DNA of 64,000 bases from the NCBI RefSeq assembly GCF_029087225.1, contig NZ_JARFJD010000020.1:44672-108671 (forward strand), written 5' to 3'. The notes beneath the pieces were generated by a model, which had not been told where the DNA came from, made no database searches, and saw only the letters and a program-made list of their open reading frames with translations. The DNA is from Limnobacter olei (GTDB lineage Bacteria > Pseudomonadota > Gammaproteobacteria > Burkholderiales > Burkholderiaceae_B). This document shows, piece by piece, positions 8,101-16,047 of this stretch (positions are counted from its first letter, which is position 1; each line of letters begins with the position of its first letter). Position numbers and translations under genes: made by a program.

Positions 8101-10811
8101 TGCCCTGCTTCCTGCAACAAACGCAGCGAACGCATCAACTTGGCCACATCGTCAAAATGCAGACCGGTGGTGGGTTCGTCAAACACAAACAGGTCACCAC
8201 GCTTGGCCACTTTCTGGCCGCTGGCAGTGGGCTTCAAGTTGGCCAGAAAGCCAGCCAGTTTCAGGCGTTGTGCTTCACCACCGCTAAGCGTGGGCACGGG
8301 CTGACCCAGGCGCAAATAATTCAGCCCCACCTGTGCCAGCGGTTGCAGTGTTTTTAGCAGTGCAGTGTCTTTCTCAAACAAATCAAGCGCCTGATCTACG
8401 GTTAGTTCAAGCACCTGCGCCATGTTCAACACTTGGCCTTTTCGTTCAAGCGTGACTTCCAGTGCCTCTGGCCGGTAGCGTGTGCCATTGCATTCGCCGC
8501 AGCGCAAATACACATCGCTTAAAAACTGCATTTCAACATGTTCAAAGCCATTGCCACCACACATGGGGCAGCGGCCATCGCCACTGTTGAAACTGAAAAA
8601 GCCAGGTTTGTAATCGCGCTCTACGGCAATTTTTGTTTTGGAGAACAGTTTGCGAAGTTCGTCAAATGCACCGACATAGCTGGCGGGGTTGCTTCGCGTG
8701 GTTTTGCCGATCGGGCTTTGGTCAACAAAGGCAAGTTGTGAAATACATTCCACACCCTCCAATGAATCAAAGTCACCCGGTGACTCTGTGGGCTCGCCTT
8801 TTATTTTTTTAATGGCGGGCACCAGCACATCTTGCACCAGGGTGCTTTTGCCTGAACCTGAAACACCGGTGAGCACCACCAGGCGGTTCAAGGGCAATTT
8901 GAGGTCGATGTTTTTCAAATTGTTGGCGCGCACACCGGTCAAGTTAATGTGCTCTGTGGAATCGCCCAGCGGCTCGATGTTTTCCACCACTTTCAGTTCG
9001 CCCTTCAAGTAGCGGGCAGTCAGCGAATTTGCCTGAGCAATTTTGGCGGGCGCGCCATCAAACACAATATTGCCACCGGCTTCACCCGGGCCTGGACCAA
9101 TGTCCACAAGCCTGTCAGCCTGGTTCATCAATTGCGGGTCGTGCTCCACCACCACCAAGGTGTTACCGGCCTCTTTCAGACGCTGCATGGCTTGGGCCAC
9201 GCGCGCAATGTCGCGGGGGTGCAGGCCCACCGAGGGTTCGTCCAATACAAACAAAGTATTCACCAGCGAACTGCCCAGTGCCGTGGTCAAATTGATTCGC
9301 TGTACTTCACCACCACTCAGGGTTCTGCTTTGCCTGTCCAGTGTCAGGTAACCCAAGCCCACTTGAATCAAAAAGCCCAAGCGGGTGCGAATTTCTTGCA
9401 ACACCAAATCACTGGCCTCATCGAGCGCGCCGGGCAGTTGCAGGTTTTTGAAAAGCTGTGCCACCTTCAACAGCGGCATTTGCATGATTTCATGAATGCT
9501 GTATTTGCCCGAATCGCTGGGCAATTTCCACAACAATGAATCGGGCTTCAAACGTGCACCACCGCAATCGCCGCAAGGTGTGTAGCTGCGGTATTTGCTC
9601 AGCATTACACGCACATGCATTTTGTAGGTGCGGCTTTCGAGCCATTCGAAAAAACGGGCCACACCATAGAACAAGTGACCGTCCCAATTGCCGTCAAAAT
9701 TGGCATCACCTTCAATCACCCACAACTTGTGTTCTTCGGGCAAATGTTTGTAAGCAATATCGGTGGCAATGCCGCGTTTTTTGGCAAATTTCACCAAGTC
9801 TTTCTGGCAGCTTTTGAAACTCTCGGTGGTCCAGGGTTTTACGGCCCCCTCTTCCAGCGATTTGTTTTCATCTGGGATCACAAGGCCATAATCAATGCCA
9901 ATTACCCTGCCAAAACCACGGCAGGTGTCGCAAGCGCCCAAGGGTGAATTGAAGCTGAAGTGGCTAGGCAAAGGGCTTGAATAATCCAGATCACAAGTGG
10001 CGCAATGCAAACCTTCGGAGAAGCGCCAGGGTTCTTGTTCTACAACCCCTTCATCGCCAGTTTCGGGCAGCGCAAACACATTCACTTTGCCTTTGCCGCG
10101 GTGCAGGGCGCTGGCCACGGCATCGCTAAAACGACTTTCCTCTACACCCGCCACGCGGAAGCGGTCTTGCACCACATCGAGCAATTTTTCCACCACGCTG
10201 CGGCCTTTTTTAATCGGTGTTTCGCGGTGAATGCGGGTGTAACCTTGCGCGCTCAAGAAATCTTCAATCTCCTGAGTCGTAAATTTTGCGGGCACGCGCA
10301 CGGGAAAGGTAACCACCAAGCGTGGGTCGTTTTGCGCAGCGGCCTTGTCCAGTATCGATTGCTTGATAGTGGCCACGGTGTCTTCGCGCACCCACTGGCT
10401 ACATTGGCGGCAATGCAGGTGGGCGGCGCGAGCGTAAATCAACTTCAGGTAATCATTGATTTCAGTCATTGTGCCCACGGTGCTGCGGGAGGTGCGCACG
10501 GGGTTGGCCTGATCGATGGCAATGGCGGGCAACACGCCTTCAATGCTGTCTACATCGGGTTTGTCCATGCGGTCCAGAAACTGGCGCGCATAGGGCGAAA
10601 AGGTTTCAACATAGCGGCGTTGCCCTTCGGCATACAGGGTATCGAACACCAATGAACTTTTACCGCTGCCCGACACACCCGTGAACACTGTGATTTCACC
10701 GGTTTTGATGTCGATGTCAACGTTTTTCAGATTGTGCTGGCGGGCACCCTTGATACGAATGATGTTGCCTAGGTATTGGGAATTTTGGTCTTTTTTTGCT
10801 TTGCTAGTCAT
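5145..10811 (-). CDS. uvrA: double-length excinuclease subunit A (two UvrA units in one chain)
   Basis: ATPase of the UvrABC nucleotide excision repair family, here 1888 residues, about twice the usual length of roughly 940. Two complete UvrA units are fused. Four Walker A motifs are visible: GVSGSGKSS near 45, GVSGSGKST near 650, GPSGSGKST near 1035 and GVSGSGKST near 1568. Four ABC signatures of type LSGGE and paired Cys zinc-finger motifs occur in each half (for example CATC/CDTC, CPMC/CGEC, CPSC/CASC, CPVC/CEAC). Fused double UvrA proteins are known in some Burkholderiales and other proteobacteria. The fusion could mimic the UvrA dimer. Whether it replaces or supplements a normal uvrA cannot be seen here. 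Confidence 0.93.
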   Translation of the reverse strand: MTSKAKKDQNSQYLGNIIRIKGARQHNLKNVDIDIKTGEITVFTGVSGSGKSSLVFDTLYAEGQRRYVETFSPYARQFLDRMDKPDVDSIEGVLPAIAIDQANPVRTSRSTVGTMTEINDYLKLIYARAAHLHCRQCSQWVREDTVATIKQSILDKAAAQNDPRLVVTFPVRVPAKFTTQEIEDFLSAQGYTRIHRETPIKKGRSVVEKLLDVVQDRFRVAGVEESRFSDAVASALHRGKGKVNVFALPETGDEGVVEQEPWRFSEGLHCATCDLDYSSPLPSHFSFNSPLGACDTCRGFGRVIGIDYGLVIPDENKSLEEGAVKPWTTESFKSCQKDLVKFAKKRGIATDIAYKHLPEEHKLWVIEGDANFDGNWDGHLFYGVARFFEWLESRTYKMHVRVMLSKYRSYTPCGDCGGARLKPDSLLWKLPSDSGKYSIHEIMQMPLLKVAQLFKNLQLPGALDEASDLVLQEIRTRLGFLIQVGLGYLTLDRQSRTLSGGEVQRINLTTALGSSLVNTLFVLDEPSVGLHPRDIARVAQAMQRLKEAGNTLVVVEHDPQLMNQADRLVDIGPGPGEAGGNIVFDGAPAKIAQANSLTARYLKGELKVVENIEPLGDSTEHINLTGVRANNLKNIDLKLPLNRLVVLTGVSGSGKSTLVQDVLVPAIKKIKGEPTESPGDFDSLEGVECISQLAFVDQSPIGKTTRSNPASYVGAFDELRKLFSKTKIAVERDYKPGFFSFNSGDGRCPMCGGNGFEHVEMQFLSDVYLRCGECNGTRYRPEALEVTLERKGQVLNMAQVLELTVDQALDLFEKDTALLKTLQPLAQVGLNYLRLGQPVPTLSGGEAQRLKLAGFLANLKPTASGQKVAKRGDLFVFDEPTTGLHFDDVAKLMRSLRLLQEAGHSVLIVEHNLDVICAADWLIDLGPEAGEYGGELVAQGTPEQLAKNKVSHTGIAIKQYLAQTNLLDAADLSIKSDKGAQSGDRMVAEAAALYGLNTAHSKRGQTDGIEILHAREHNLKNVSLTIPREKMTVITGPSGSGKSTLAFDILFSEGQRRYLESLNAYARQFVQPAAKPDVDAIFGIPPTVAIEQRTSRGGRKSTVATVTEVYHFLRLMFVKLGIQHCPTCEVPIAPQSMDSMLTQIMQHYKGQEITLLAPLVQGRKGIYNEIAKWAVDRGYERLRVDGEYVPTNPWPKLARYQEHHIEVPVKTLLVQAKTEKELREVLIQTLEFGKGTVMVEAPGKKGESPAIRFYSTKRACPSCARSFPELDPRLFSYNSKHGWCASCFGVGEEVEGFDAETTGEEGKWLSEQDKSADENAENEEGSYLRESMVCGSCNGQRLNPTALAVKFKNSNIAELADQTVSDALQWVEQLELDERETAIAKDIRIEMAGRLKFLKQVGLDYLHLNRSAPTLSGGEAQRIRLASQLGTNLRGVCYVLDEPTIGLHTRDNHRLLDALEELRAKGNTLLVVEHDIDTMKRADRLVDIGPGAGKLGGEIISQGTVAEVTADKNSLTGRYLKNPIPHLLQPKRPVEKLTPRLSIKGAKLHNINGLNVDIPLGRLVAITGVSGSGKSTLARDILLANMRQYVLNQNKKGKPIHNWFACDAIEGADQVARVLEVDQTPIGKTPRSCPATYIGFWNRIRNVLADTIEARMRGFAANRFSFNAGPGRCPVCDGQGMQTIEMNFLPDVKVVCEACRGKRFNPETLQVTWRDKTAAEILNMSCSEAAPFFEAHPAIAQALQLLNDVGLGYLTIGQPSPTLSGGEAQRIKLVTELVKVRENKAGVQMSPPTLYVLDEPTVGLHMNDVEKLIAVLHRLVDAGHTVVVIEHDLDLIAQADWVIDMGPEAGIGGGQLVAQGSPQTLAKAKGKKAGHTAAALAQFYASRN

Positions 10812-10818
10812 GGGGTGC

Positions 10819-10834
10819 CTGCGGGGTAAAACAG
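10819..10834 (-). promoter_or_regulatory. possible weak LexA box upstream of double uvrA
   Basis: On the coding strand of uvrA the sequence fits CTG-N10-CAG (left arm CTGT, right arm GCAG) 8 bases before the ATG. LexA boxes of betaproteobacteria follow CTGT-N8-ACAG, so one arm has a mismatch and the centre is not AT-alternating. SOS control of uvrA genes is common, which makes the site plausible but not secure. Confidence 0.25.
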
Positions 10835-10923
10835 TTGCTACATGACTTTGATTGTAATGGGTGAGGCGAGCTTAACCGGGCCTAAGCCGCCTGCTTGATT
10901 GAAATTATAAAACCCGGTGTTGC

Positions 10924-11583
10924 CTACTGGTTGAGGGGCAAGGGTAAGGACAAGGGCGGAACACGATGACGCACGTTTGGCGCCTCGATTTGATCCCGCA
11001 GATGCATGGCTGCAGCCGTCAACGTGCCTACCCGCAACTGCCCCAGCAGTGGTGTTTGAATACCGGTGGGGATGGAGCCCTGAACCGCCAAATAGGCTGA
11101 ATTCAGGTCACCCAACTGTTGATAATCACGGGGCAGTGCATTGTGGCAGGCCGGGGCCTGATGCCTGGGCAAGACGGTGGCCACCAAACTCTCGGCCAAA
11201 CGAATGTGAGTTTCAAACGTGGCGGCCTCTTGTTCGGCTTGAACCAGTATTTTGGTACGTTTACCCTGATCAGCCCGCTTCAAATCGGGTTTGTAACTGT
11301 TTTTCACCACAGCATCCAGACAGCCTTTCAAGTTATCAGCCTGATCGTAAACAAGGCTACTGCATGCCTGCAAATTTTCAAGGTTTTGAATCACCGGATT
11401 GGCCACACTGGCTGGCGTGGCAAAACGTCGGCATTGCTTCAAATAATCTTTTGCCAGCGAGTCGACCGACTTGGTCAATGCACTGGATTCTTTCTTCAAA
11501 GTTTGAACATCAGAAATGAAACCATCCAGCACCGCGGTACTGTGCTGCAACTGGGCATGAAGATTTCCAATCGGACTTTGCAT
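10924..11583 (-). CDS. helical hypothetical protein under a HrpL/BtrS-type promoter; candidate type III substrate
   Basis: Not recognised. The start is ATG 11583 (MQSPIGNLHAQLQ), with AGGAG eight bases upstream. The frame continues to 11886 but would overlap the divergent gene at 11734. The 219-residue product has a Gln/Ser/Asn-containing N-terminus, then long amphipathic helices and a Pro/Leu-rich tail (PPLSLPLPLNQ), with no signal peptide or membrane segment. The perfect GGAACC-N16-CCAC promoter lies 32 bases before the start. Together with similar orphan genes nearby this suggests a member of a type III secretion regulon. Function is unknown. Confidence 0.65.
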   Translation of the reverse strand: MQSPIGNLHAQLQHSTAVLDGFISDVQTLKKESSALTKSVDSLAKDYLKQCRRFATPASVANPVIQNLENLQACSSLVYDQADNLKGCLDAVVKNSYKPDLKRADQGKRTKILVQAEQEAATFETHIRLAESLVATVLPRHQAPACHNALPRDYQQLGDLNSAYLAVQGSIPTGIQTPLLGQLRVGTLTAAAMHLRDQIEAPNVRHRVPPLSLPLPLNQ

Positions 11584-11614
11584 AATCAACACTCCTGAAT
11601 CAGTTAAGGAGCGC

Positions 11615-11643
11615 TTCGTGGGGAAACATACAAGAATGGTTCC
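11615..11643 (-). promoter_or_regulatory. perfect HrpL/BtrS-type ECF sigma promoter (hrp box)
   Basis: Read on the minus strand: GGAACC at 11643-11638, a 16-base spacer, then CCACGAA at 11621-11615. This matches GGAACC-N15/16-CCACNNA at every specified position. That consensus is known for HrpL of plant pathogens and the related BtrS regulator of the Bordetella type III system. It points at the gene starting at 11583. An imperfect copy (GGAAAG, 17-base spacer, CCACAGA) lies 41-43 bases further upstream. Confidence 0.7.
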
Positions 11644-11675
11644 TTCTTGGTACCTCTCTGTGGGGAAACGTACAA
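11619..11675. repeat. direct repeat of a 16-base promoter element, 41 bases apart
   Basis: GTGGGGAAACATACAA at 11619-11634 and GTGGGGAAACGTACAA at 11660-11675 differ at one position. Both contain the -10 part (CCAC on the minus strand) of the HrpL-type promoter. The offset of 41 bases is about four helical turns. The upstream copy may be a second, weaker promoter or a regulator site. Confidence 0.75.
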
Positions 11676-11733
11676 ATGAACTTTCCGGTGCGGCAAAGTC
11701 ACTTACTTTGTTTACATGATTGGCTGTTAGTCC

Positions 11734-12966
11734 ATGCTCGATACCAACACCCCTGACAAGTTCATTTTTCATGGCGCAGGCCGCGAATATTTCAAAATCT
11801 GGCTTGTAAACCTTGTACTCACCATCGCAACCTTGGGTATTTACGCGGCATGGGCCAAAGTGCGAACCCGCAAGTATTTCTACCAATCCACTGAATTAAA
11901 CGGCAACAGGTTTGACTATCACGGCGACCCCAAAGCAATACTGAAAGGCAATTTGCTGGTTGTCTGCATCGCACTGACCTACCTGTTTTCATCGGCTTAC
12001 TCCCCAGGTTTTGCGGGCCTGATCATGTTGTCGGTGATTTTCCTGATGCCACTGTTTCTGGTCATGAGCCTGCGTTTTCACTTGGCTAACAGCAGCTATA
12101 GGGGGTTGCGCTTCCGCTTCAACGGCGCAGCTAAAAGGGCCTATGGCAAATTGATAGTCACCATTTTGATCAGTCTGGGCTTTTTTGTGGTGCTTGGCAT
12201 GGTTTTCGGAATCGGTAGAGGGCTGATCAACCTGGAATTCTCTGGGGTAACCTCAGTCCTGATGATCATTGCAGCCTCACTGTTGCTAGGCACTGGCATT
12301 GCATTCATTCTCGCCATGTTCATCAGCGGCCTGCGCTTGTTTGTCATGAATCACTCAAAGTTCGGCAACGCCGAGCTGAAGTGCGGCGCTAAGTTTGGCG
12401 AATTTGGCAAAACCACCCTGAAATCAACATTTTTGGCTGGCCTGGCTTTGTTTCTTCTGGCCATTGCTGCATTTGCCATCAACATGAGCCTATTCACCGA
12501 CGCGTTCGATTTTTCGATGCCCTTGAGTGAAGAAACCCCCACGACAGAAGACAGCGCTGCGCAAGAACAAGCACATGTGGCCATGCAAGCCATGGCCATG
12601 CTTTCAAGCCTCGGCGCAATTGCATTGCTGGCTTATCTCGTATTGTTTGCATTCGGCGCCTATTTGAAAACCGCCATTGACAACCTGATGTGGAACAACA
12701 CCACACTTGCAAACCAGCATCGGTTCAAAAGCACGGCGAGCCCAATCACGGCCACATGGATCCACATCAGCAATATTCTCCTGATTGTTTGCACCATGGG
12801 TTTGTTTCTTCCATTCGCACGAATTCGCTCAACACGCTACAGAATTACACACATGGCATTCGTCCCCGTGGGCAGCATCGACGAGATTATGCGGGAAGAG
12901 CAGAGCAAACAAAAAGCTTTCGGTGACAGCATGGGGGATGCACTTGGTTTGGAACTTGGCATTTGA
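11734..12966 (+). CDS. DUF898 (YjgN) family membrane protein
   Basis: The 410-residue integral membrane protein belongs to the DUF898/YjgN family, whose function is unknown. The family signature is clear at the N-terminus (FIFHGAGREYFKIWLVN, then GIYAAWAKVRTRKYFY) and recurs near the C-terminus (LPFARIRSTRYR). About six hydrophobic segments are visible, with a charged loop (SEETPTTEDSAAQEQ) near residues 265-280. The stop codon overlaps the TTG start of the M48 peptidase gene, so the two are translationally coupled. In other genomes YjgN-like and M48 genes also sit together, which suggests a joint envelope role. Confidence 0.85.
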   Translation: MLDTNTPDKFIFHGAGREYFKIWLVNLVLTIATLGIYAAWAKVRTRKYFYQSTELNGNRFDYHGDPKAILKGNLLVVCIALTYLFSSAYSPGFAGLIMLSVIFLMPLFLVMSLRFHLANSSYRGLRFRFNGAAKRAYGKLIVTILISLGFFVVLGMVFGIGRGLINLEFSGVTSVLMIIAASLLLGTGIAFILAMFISGLRLFVMNHSKFGNAELKCGAKFGEFGKTTLKSTFLAGLALFLLAIAAFAINMSLFTDAFDFSMPLSEETPTTEDSAAQEQAHVAMQAMAMLSSLGAIALLAYLVLFAFGAYLKTAIDNLMWNNTTLANQHRFKSTASPITATWIHISNILLIVCTMGLFLPFARIRSTRYRITHMAFVPVGSIDEIMREEQSKQKAFGDSMGDALGLELGI

Positions 12967-13976
12967 GATCAAACCCGCACCCCAATGCTTTACCGGCCAT
13001 TTACTTTAACGGGGAGGTACTGAAAGGTACCCCCGTGAATGTCTACAACGATGCTGGGCAATTGGTGTTTTTGGTCAACGATACAAAACATGCCTTTGCT
13101 TTGCGCAATATCAAGCGCCCGGAAAGCTTCGGCAATGCGCCAATTGTGCTTGATTTGCCCAACGGGGGCACACTCGAATTTGATAGGGAAAGCTGCTCAA
13201 GCACCCTGCAATCCTGGGAAGTACTTTCCTTAAGCTGGTTTGAAAAAGTTCAATACCACCCCACTCAATGGCTACTTATTGGCATCGCGTCTATCGCGTT
13301 TGCAATTGGCCTTTACGGCCAAGGCTTGCCTTTGATCAGCAAATGGATCGCGTTTGCCACACCACCAGCCAAGCTGTCGGAATTAATGGGAAACGTGTTG
13401 ATTGAGCTGGATGATGTTATTTTTCAACCCAGCAATCTAGACGATCAGGCGAAATCTACCTACCAGCAGCAACTGAACTCACTCATCGCAGGCCGCGCAG
13501 AGTTGTCCCATGTCAAGCTTGCGTTTCGCAGCAGTAAAATTGGTCCCAACGCCTTTGCCTTACCCGACGGCACCATTGTTTTAACCGACGAACTTTTGAA
13601 CTTCCTACCGGCGAAGACCATTCCTGGTGTTTTGGCGCATGAGTTGGGGCATATTCAACTTCGGCACATGTTCCGCCGATTGCTGCAAAACGCTCTGGCT
13701 GGAACCGCAATTGCCATTTTTTCAGGTGATGTTTCAGTCCTGATCAGCACCTTGGGCACGCAATTGATTGCGCAGCACTACAGCAGAGAATTTGAACGGG
13801 AAGCTGATTTGTTTGCAATTGAACTGTTTGTTAAACAAGGGCGCGACCTTGCCGCACTTGAATTGCTACATGAAAAGCTCGGCAGCCTGGATGGTTCGGG
13901 TTCTACCGACTCGTCCTATCTGGACAGTCACCCAGGTGCTGAAGAACGAATTCAATTAATTCGAGAAAATCAATAA
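12963..13976 (+). CDS. M48-family membrane metallopeptidase
   Basis: Zinc metallopeptidase of the M48 (HtpX/Oma1/BepA-like) group, 337 residues. The catalytic helix AHELGHIQLRH supplies the HExxH ligands, and the third ligand lies in EREADLFAIELF about 60 residues later. One membrane segment (WLLIGIASIAFAIGLYG) near residue 100 precedes the protease domain, so the active site is probably tethered at the inner membrane. The start TTG at 12963 overlaps the stop of the DUF898 gene. It probably degrades or processes envelope proteins; the substrate is unknown. Confidence 0.88.
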   Translation: MRSNPHPNALPAIYFNGEVLKGTPVNVYNDAGQLVFLVNDTKHAFALRNIKRPESFGNAPIVLDLPNGGTLEFDRESCSSTLQSWEVLSLSWFEKVQYHPTQWLLIGIASIAFAIGLYGQGLPLISKWIAFATPPAKLSELMGNVLIELDDVIFQPSNLDDQAKSTYQQQLNSLIAGRAELSHVKLAFRSSKIGPNAFALPDGTIVLTDELLNFLPAKTIPGVLAHELGHIQLRHMFRRLLQNALAGTAIAIFSGDVSVLISTLGTQLIAQHYSREFEREADLFAIELFVKQGRDLAALELLHEKLGSLDGSGSTDSSYLDSHPGAEERIQLIRENQ

Positions 13977-13980
13977 AACA

Positions 13981-14005
13981 CGAAAGCCCGCTAAGCAAGC
14001 TTTCG
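13981..14005 (+). terminator. hairpin after the DUF898-M48 operon
   Basis: CGAAAGC and GCTTTCG form a 7-base stem just four bases after the M48 stop codon. No T run follows, so this is a weak or Rho-assisted terminator, or simply an mRNA-end hairpin. Confidence 0.4.
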
Positions 14006-14146
14006 CGGTACGACTATCACGAATTATCCGCCAAGCACTTTTTCGCACATCGTTGCATAAATGGCCTGGGCACAATCAATTCCCTTGAACTAACACCCCA
14101 ACAATTCGCTATTTGTTCAATTGGCATGTTATTTCTCATCGGAAAA

Positions 14147-14698
14147 TTAATGAATATTCCTGTTCAAAGCCACAACGTTTGTATCCAAATCCGATTGGAT
14201 ATTTTGGCGAGTATATTGCGCAGCGATTCTCAGGTTGTTGACGGCTGTAGTTACCTTGGGCCCCTGGTCTGCACCAAGCTTGCTTGCTCGTTTCAATATC
14301 TTTTCCACTTGACCTGTGCACCAATTTACCTTGTGAGCTTGAGGAATCGCCGCGACATTGCCTTGGAACAAACCATCTTGATGATTCGAAAAGAAATCTA
14401 CTTCCTGGTCGAGGCTTTTTGCTTTTGACGCAAAACTTTTGAGTGTATCTTTCGCTCCATCCAATAATTTGATTAATTGTTTGGATTGAATTGAATCCCC
14501 TTGGGGAGAAAATATCAGGGCTTTGGAGCTACCTGTGGTCGCCACCACATGTGCTCTCATATCTCGCGCAGTTTGCGCCAACTCAGATGCTGCATTGACC
14601 AAGGGAGAGATATCTCGTTTCAGGTTACTTAAGTTTTGTTTGTTGATATTGAATTGCTCAACAACCGGGTTGCTGGTAGCAACAGAACTTGAATACAT
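14147..14698 (-). CDS. small helical hypothetical protein, similar in style to the HrpL-box genes
   Basis: Not recognised. The 183 residues begin MYSSSVATSNPVVEQFNIN, a Ser/Asn/Thr-rich start without hydrophobic core, followed by amphipathic helices with heptad-like Leu/Ile spacing. Base composition is more AT-rich than the housekeeping genes beside it. The overall layout resembles the proteins at 10924 and 16293. Upstream there is only a poor HrpL-like element (CGAACT with AACAGA at about 15 bases), so I do not call a promoter. Secreted protein or chaperone is possible. Confidence 0.5.
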   Translation of the reverse strand: MYSSSVATSNPVVEQFNINKQNLSNLKRDISPLVNAASELAQTARDMRAHVVATTGSSKALIFSPQGDSIQSKQLIKLLDGAKDTLKSFASKAKSLDQEVDFFSNHQDGLFQGNVAAIPQAHKVNWCTGQVEKILKRASKLGADQGPKVTTAVNNLRIAAQYTRQNIQSDLDTNVVALNRNIH

Positions 14699-14795
14699 CT
14701 TGAATAGTCCTCAAATTTGTGAAAAGGATAAGTCTGTTAACCAACCAAAAAAGAAGTTCGATTTATCAACAAAACTCAATCCGTTCTGCACAACA

Positions 14796-14832
14796 AAAAT
14801 CCCGCTCGGGGGTTTGAACCCGGCGGGATTTT
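14796..14832 (-). terminator. terminator of the DAHP synthase gene
   Basis: AAAATCCCGC at 14796-14805 and GCGGGATTTT at 14823-14832 pair perfectly around a 17-base loop. On the minus strand, the direction of the DAHP synthase gene ending at 14873, the stem is followed by a T run. It is nearly symmetrical and may act on both strands. Confidence 0.8.
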
Positions 14833-14872
14833 CTGAACTACACCAACAGTTGGCGGCGATTAAAACCAGATA

Positions 14873-15937
14873 TCAGACAACCTGAGCCAACCTGCGTTTG
14901 CGCACACCTTGTGCCAAGGTTTCCAGTACTTGCAGGCTGTCGTCCCAGCCCACGCAACCATCGGTGATGCTTTGGCCGTAAGTCAAAGGCTTGCCGGGTT
15001 CAAGGTCCTGGCGACCTTCCACCAAATGGCTTTCAACCATCACGCCCATAATACGGGCGTCACCGGCAGCCAGTTGTTCAGCAATGTTTTCGCACACGCC
15101 TACCTGGTTCTTCGGCACCTTGCTGCTGTTGCCATGGCTTGCATCAATCATGATTCGGGCGGCGAGACCCGCCTTGCCAATATCAGCCGCAGCTGCCTCA
15201 ACAGACGCTGCATCGTAGTTCGGGCCTTTCCCGCCACGCAAAATAATGTGGCAATCTTCGTTGCCCGAGGTGCTCACAATGGCGCTACGCCCTTCCTTGG
15301 TCACACTTAAAAAGTGGTGCGGGTGCTGAGCAGCTTTGATGGCATCCACGGCAATTTTCACGTTGCCGTCTGTGCCATTCTTGAAACCGACCGGGCAGCT
15401 TAGGCCCGATGACAACTCACGGTGAATCTGGCTTTCAGTGGTGCGGGCACCAATGGCGCCCCAGCTGACCAAATCAGCAATGTACTGTGGGGTGATCATG
15501 TCGAGAAATTCAGTGCCAGCGGGCAAACCAAGGCCGTTGATGTTCAGCAGCACTTCACGCGCCATGCGCAGGCCTTTGTTAATCTCGAAACTGCCGTCCA
15601 GATTAGGGTCATTGATCAAACCCTTCCAACCCACGGTGGTGCGGGGCTTCTCAAAATAAACACGCATCACAATTTCCAGGTCTTCCGCGTATTTTTCGCG
15701 GTACACCTTCAGCTTGTTGGCGTACTCCATGGCCGCTTTCACGTCGTGAATGGAGCAAGGCCCCATCACCACGATCAAACGGTCGTCGCCACCATGCAGA
15801 ATTTTGTGCAAAGCGGTACGGCAACCTGCGACTGTGTCAGCAATTGCGGGGGTAATGGGCACGTCTGCGATCAAGGCCGCAGGGGTGATCAGTTCTTTAA
15901 TTTCTTTGATTCTCAAGTCGTCTGTTACCGTGTTCAT
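14873..15937 (-). CDS. aroG: class I 3-deoxy-7-phosphoheptulonate (DAHP) synthase
   Basis: First enzyme of the shikimate pathway: condenses phosphoenolpyruvate with erythrose 4-phosphate in the cytoplasm. The 354 residues match the AroFGH type. Visible family motifs are VMGPCSIHD near residue 57, RVYFEKPRTTVGWKGLINDP near 92, GARTTESQIHRE near 160, and IDASHGNSSK near 265. The start ATG at 15937 has GGAG upstream. The upstream region encodes a Phe-rich leader peptide and a terminator hairpin, so expression is probably attenuated by charged tRNA-Phe. That suggests the Phe-responsive isoenzyme, though the allosteric type cannot be read directly. Confidence 0.93.
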   Translation of the reverse strand: MNTVTDDLRIKEIKELITPAALIADVPITPAIADTVAGCRTALHKILHGGDDRLIVVMGPCSIHDVKAAMEYANKLKVYREKYAEDLEIVMRVYFEKPRTTVGWKGLINDPNLDGSFEINKGLRMAREVLLNINGLGLPAGTEFLDMITPQYIADLVSWGAIGARTTESQIHRELSSGLSCPVGFKNGTDGNVKIAVDAIKAAQHPHHFLSVTKEGRSAIVSTSGNEDCHIILRGGKGPNYDAASVEAAAADIGKAGLAARIMIDASHGNSSKVPKNQVGVCENIAEQLAAGDARIMGVMVESHLVEGRQDLEPGKPLTYGQSITDGCVGWDDSLQVLETLAQGVRKRRLAQVV

Positions 15938-15985
15938 GCCAATTCTCCTGAATGCTGGCGCGCTTTTTGTTCAAAGTGTCGGTTC

Positions 15986-16023
15986 AAAAAAAAACCGCCA
16001 GGAGGTTCAGGCCTGGCGGTTTT
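15986..16023 (-). terminator. attenuator hairpin in the DAHP synthase leader
   Basis: On the minus strand AAAACCGCCAGG pairs with CCTGGCGG plus a run of T residues (nine A on the plus strand at 15986-15994). This is a strong intrinsic terminator placed between the leader peptide and the ATG of DAHP synthase, so it must be conditional. The GGCGG within leader codons 22-24, directly after the Phe codons, could pair with CCGCC of the left arm and act as the antiterminator. Confidence 0.8.
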
Positions 16024-16047
16024 GGGATCTGTTCGAACTATGTGTTT

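Noticed and set aside
7879-8357. Long plus-strand open frames opposite the double uvrA
   Set aside because: They mirror the codon bias of the uvrA coding strand and have no start signals or family motifs.
11677-11705. Plus-strand TGAACT-N16-TCACTTA before the DUF898 gene
   Set aside because: One mismatch in each half of the HrpL-type consensus; the DUF898-M48 operon has no link to type III secretion.
14726-14765. Weak HrpL-like element (CGAACT and AACAGA) upstream of the 14147-14698 gene
   Set aside because: The -35 half has a mismatch and the -10 half lacks CCAC; such matches are expected by chance.
14796-14832. tRNA-like sequence with GGTTTGAACC resembling a T-arm
   Set aside because: No acceptor, D or anticodon arms fit around it; it is the loop of a symmetrical terminator.
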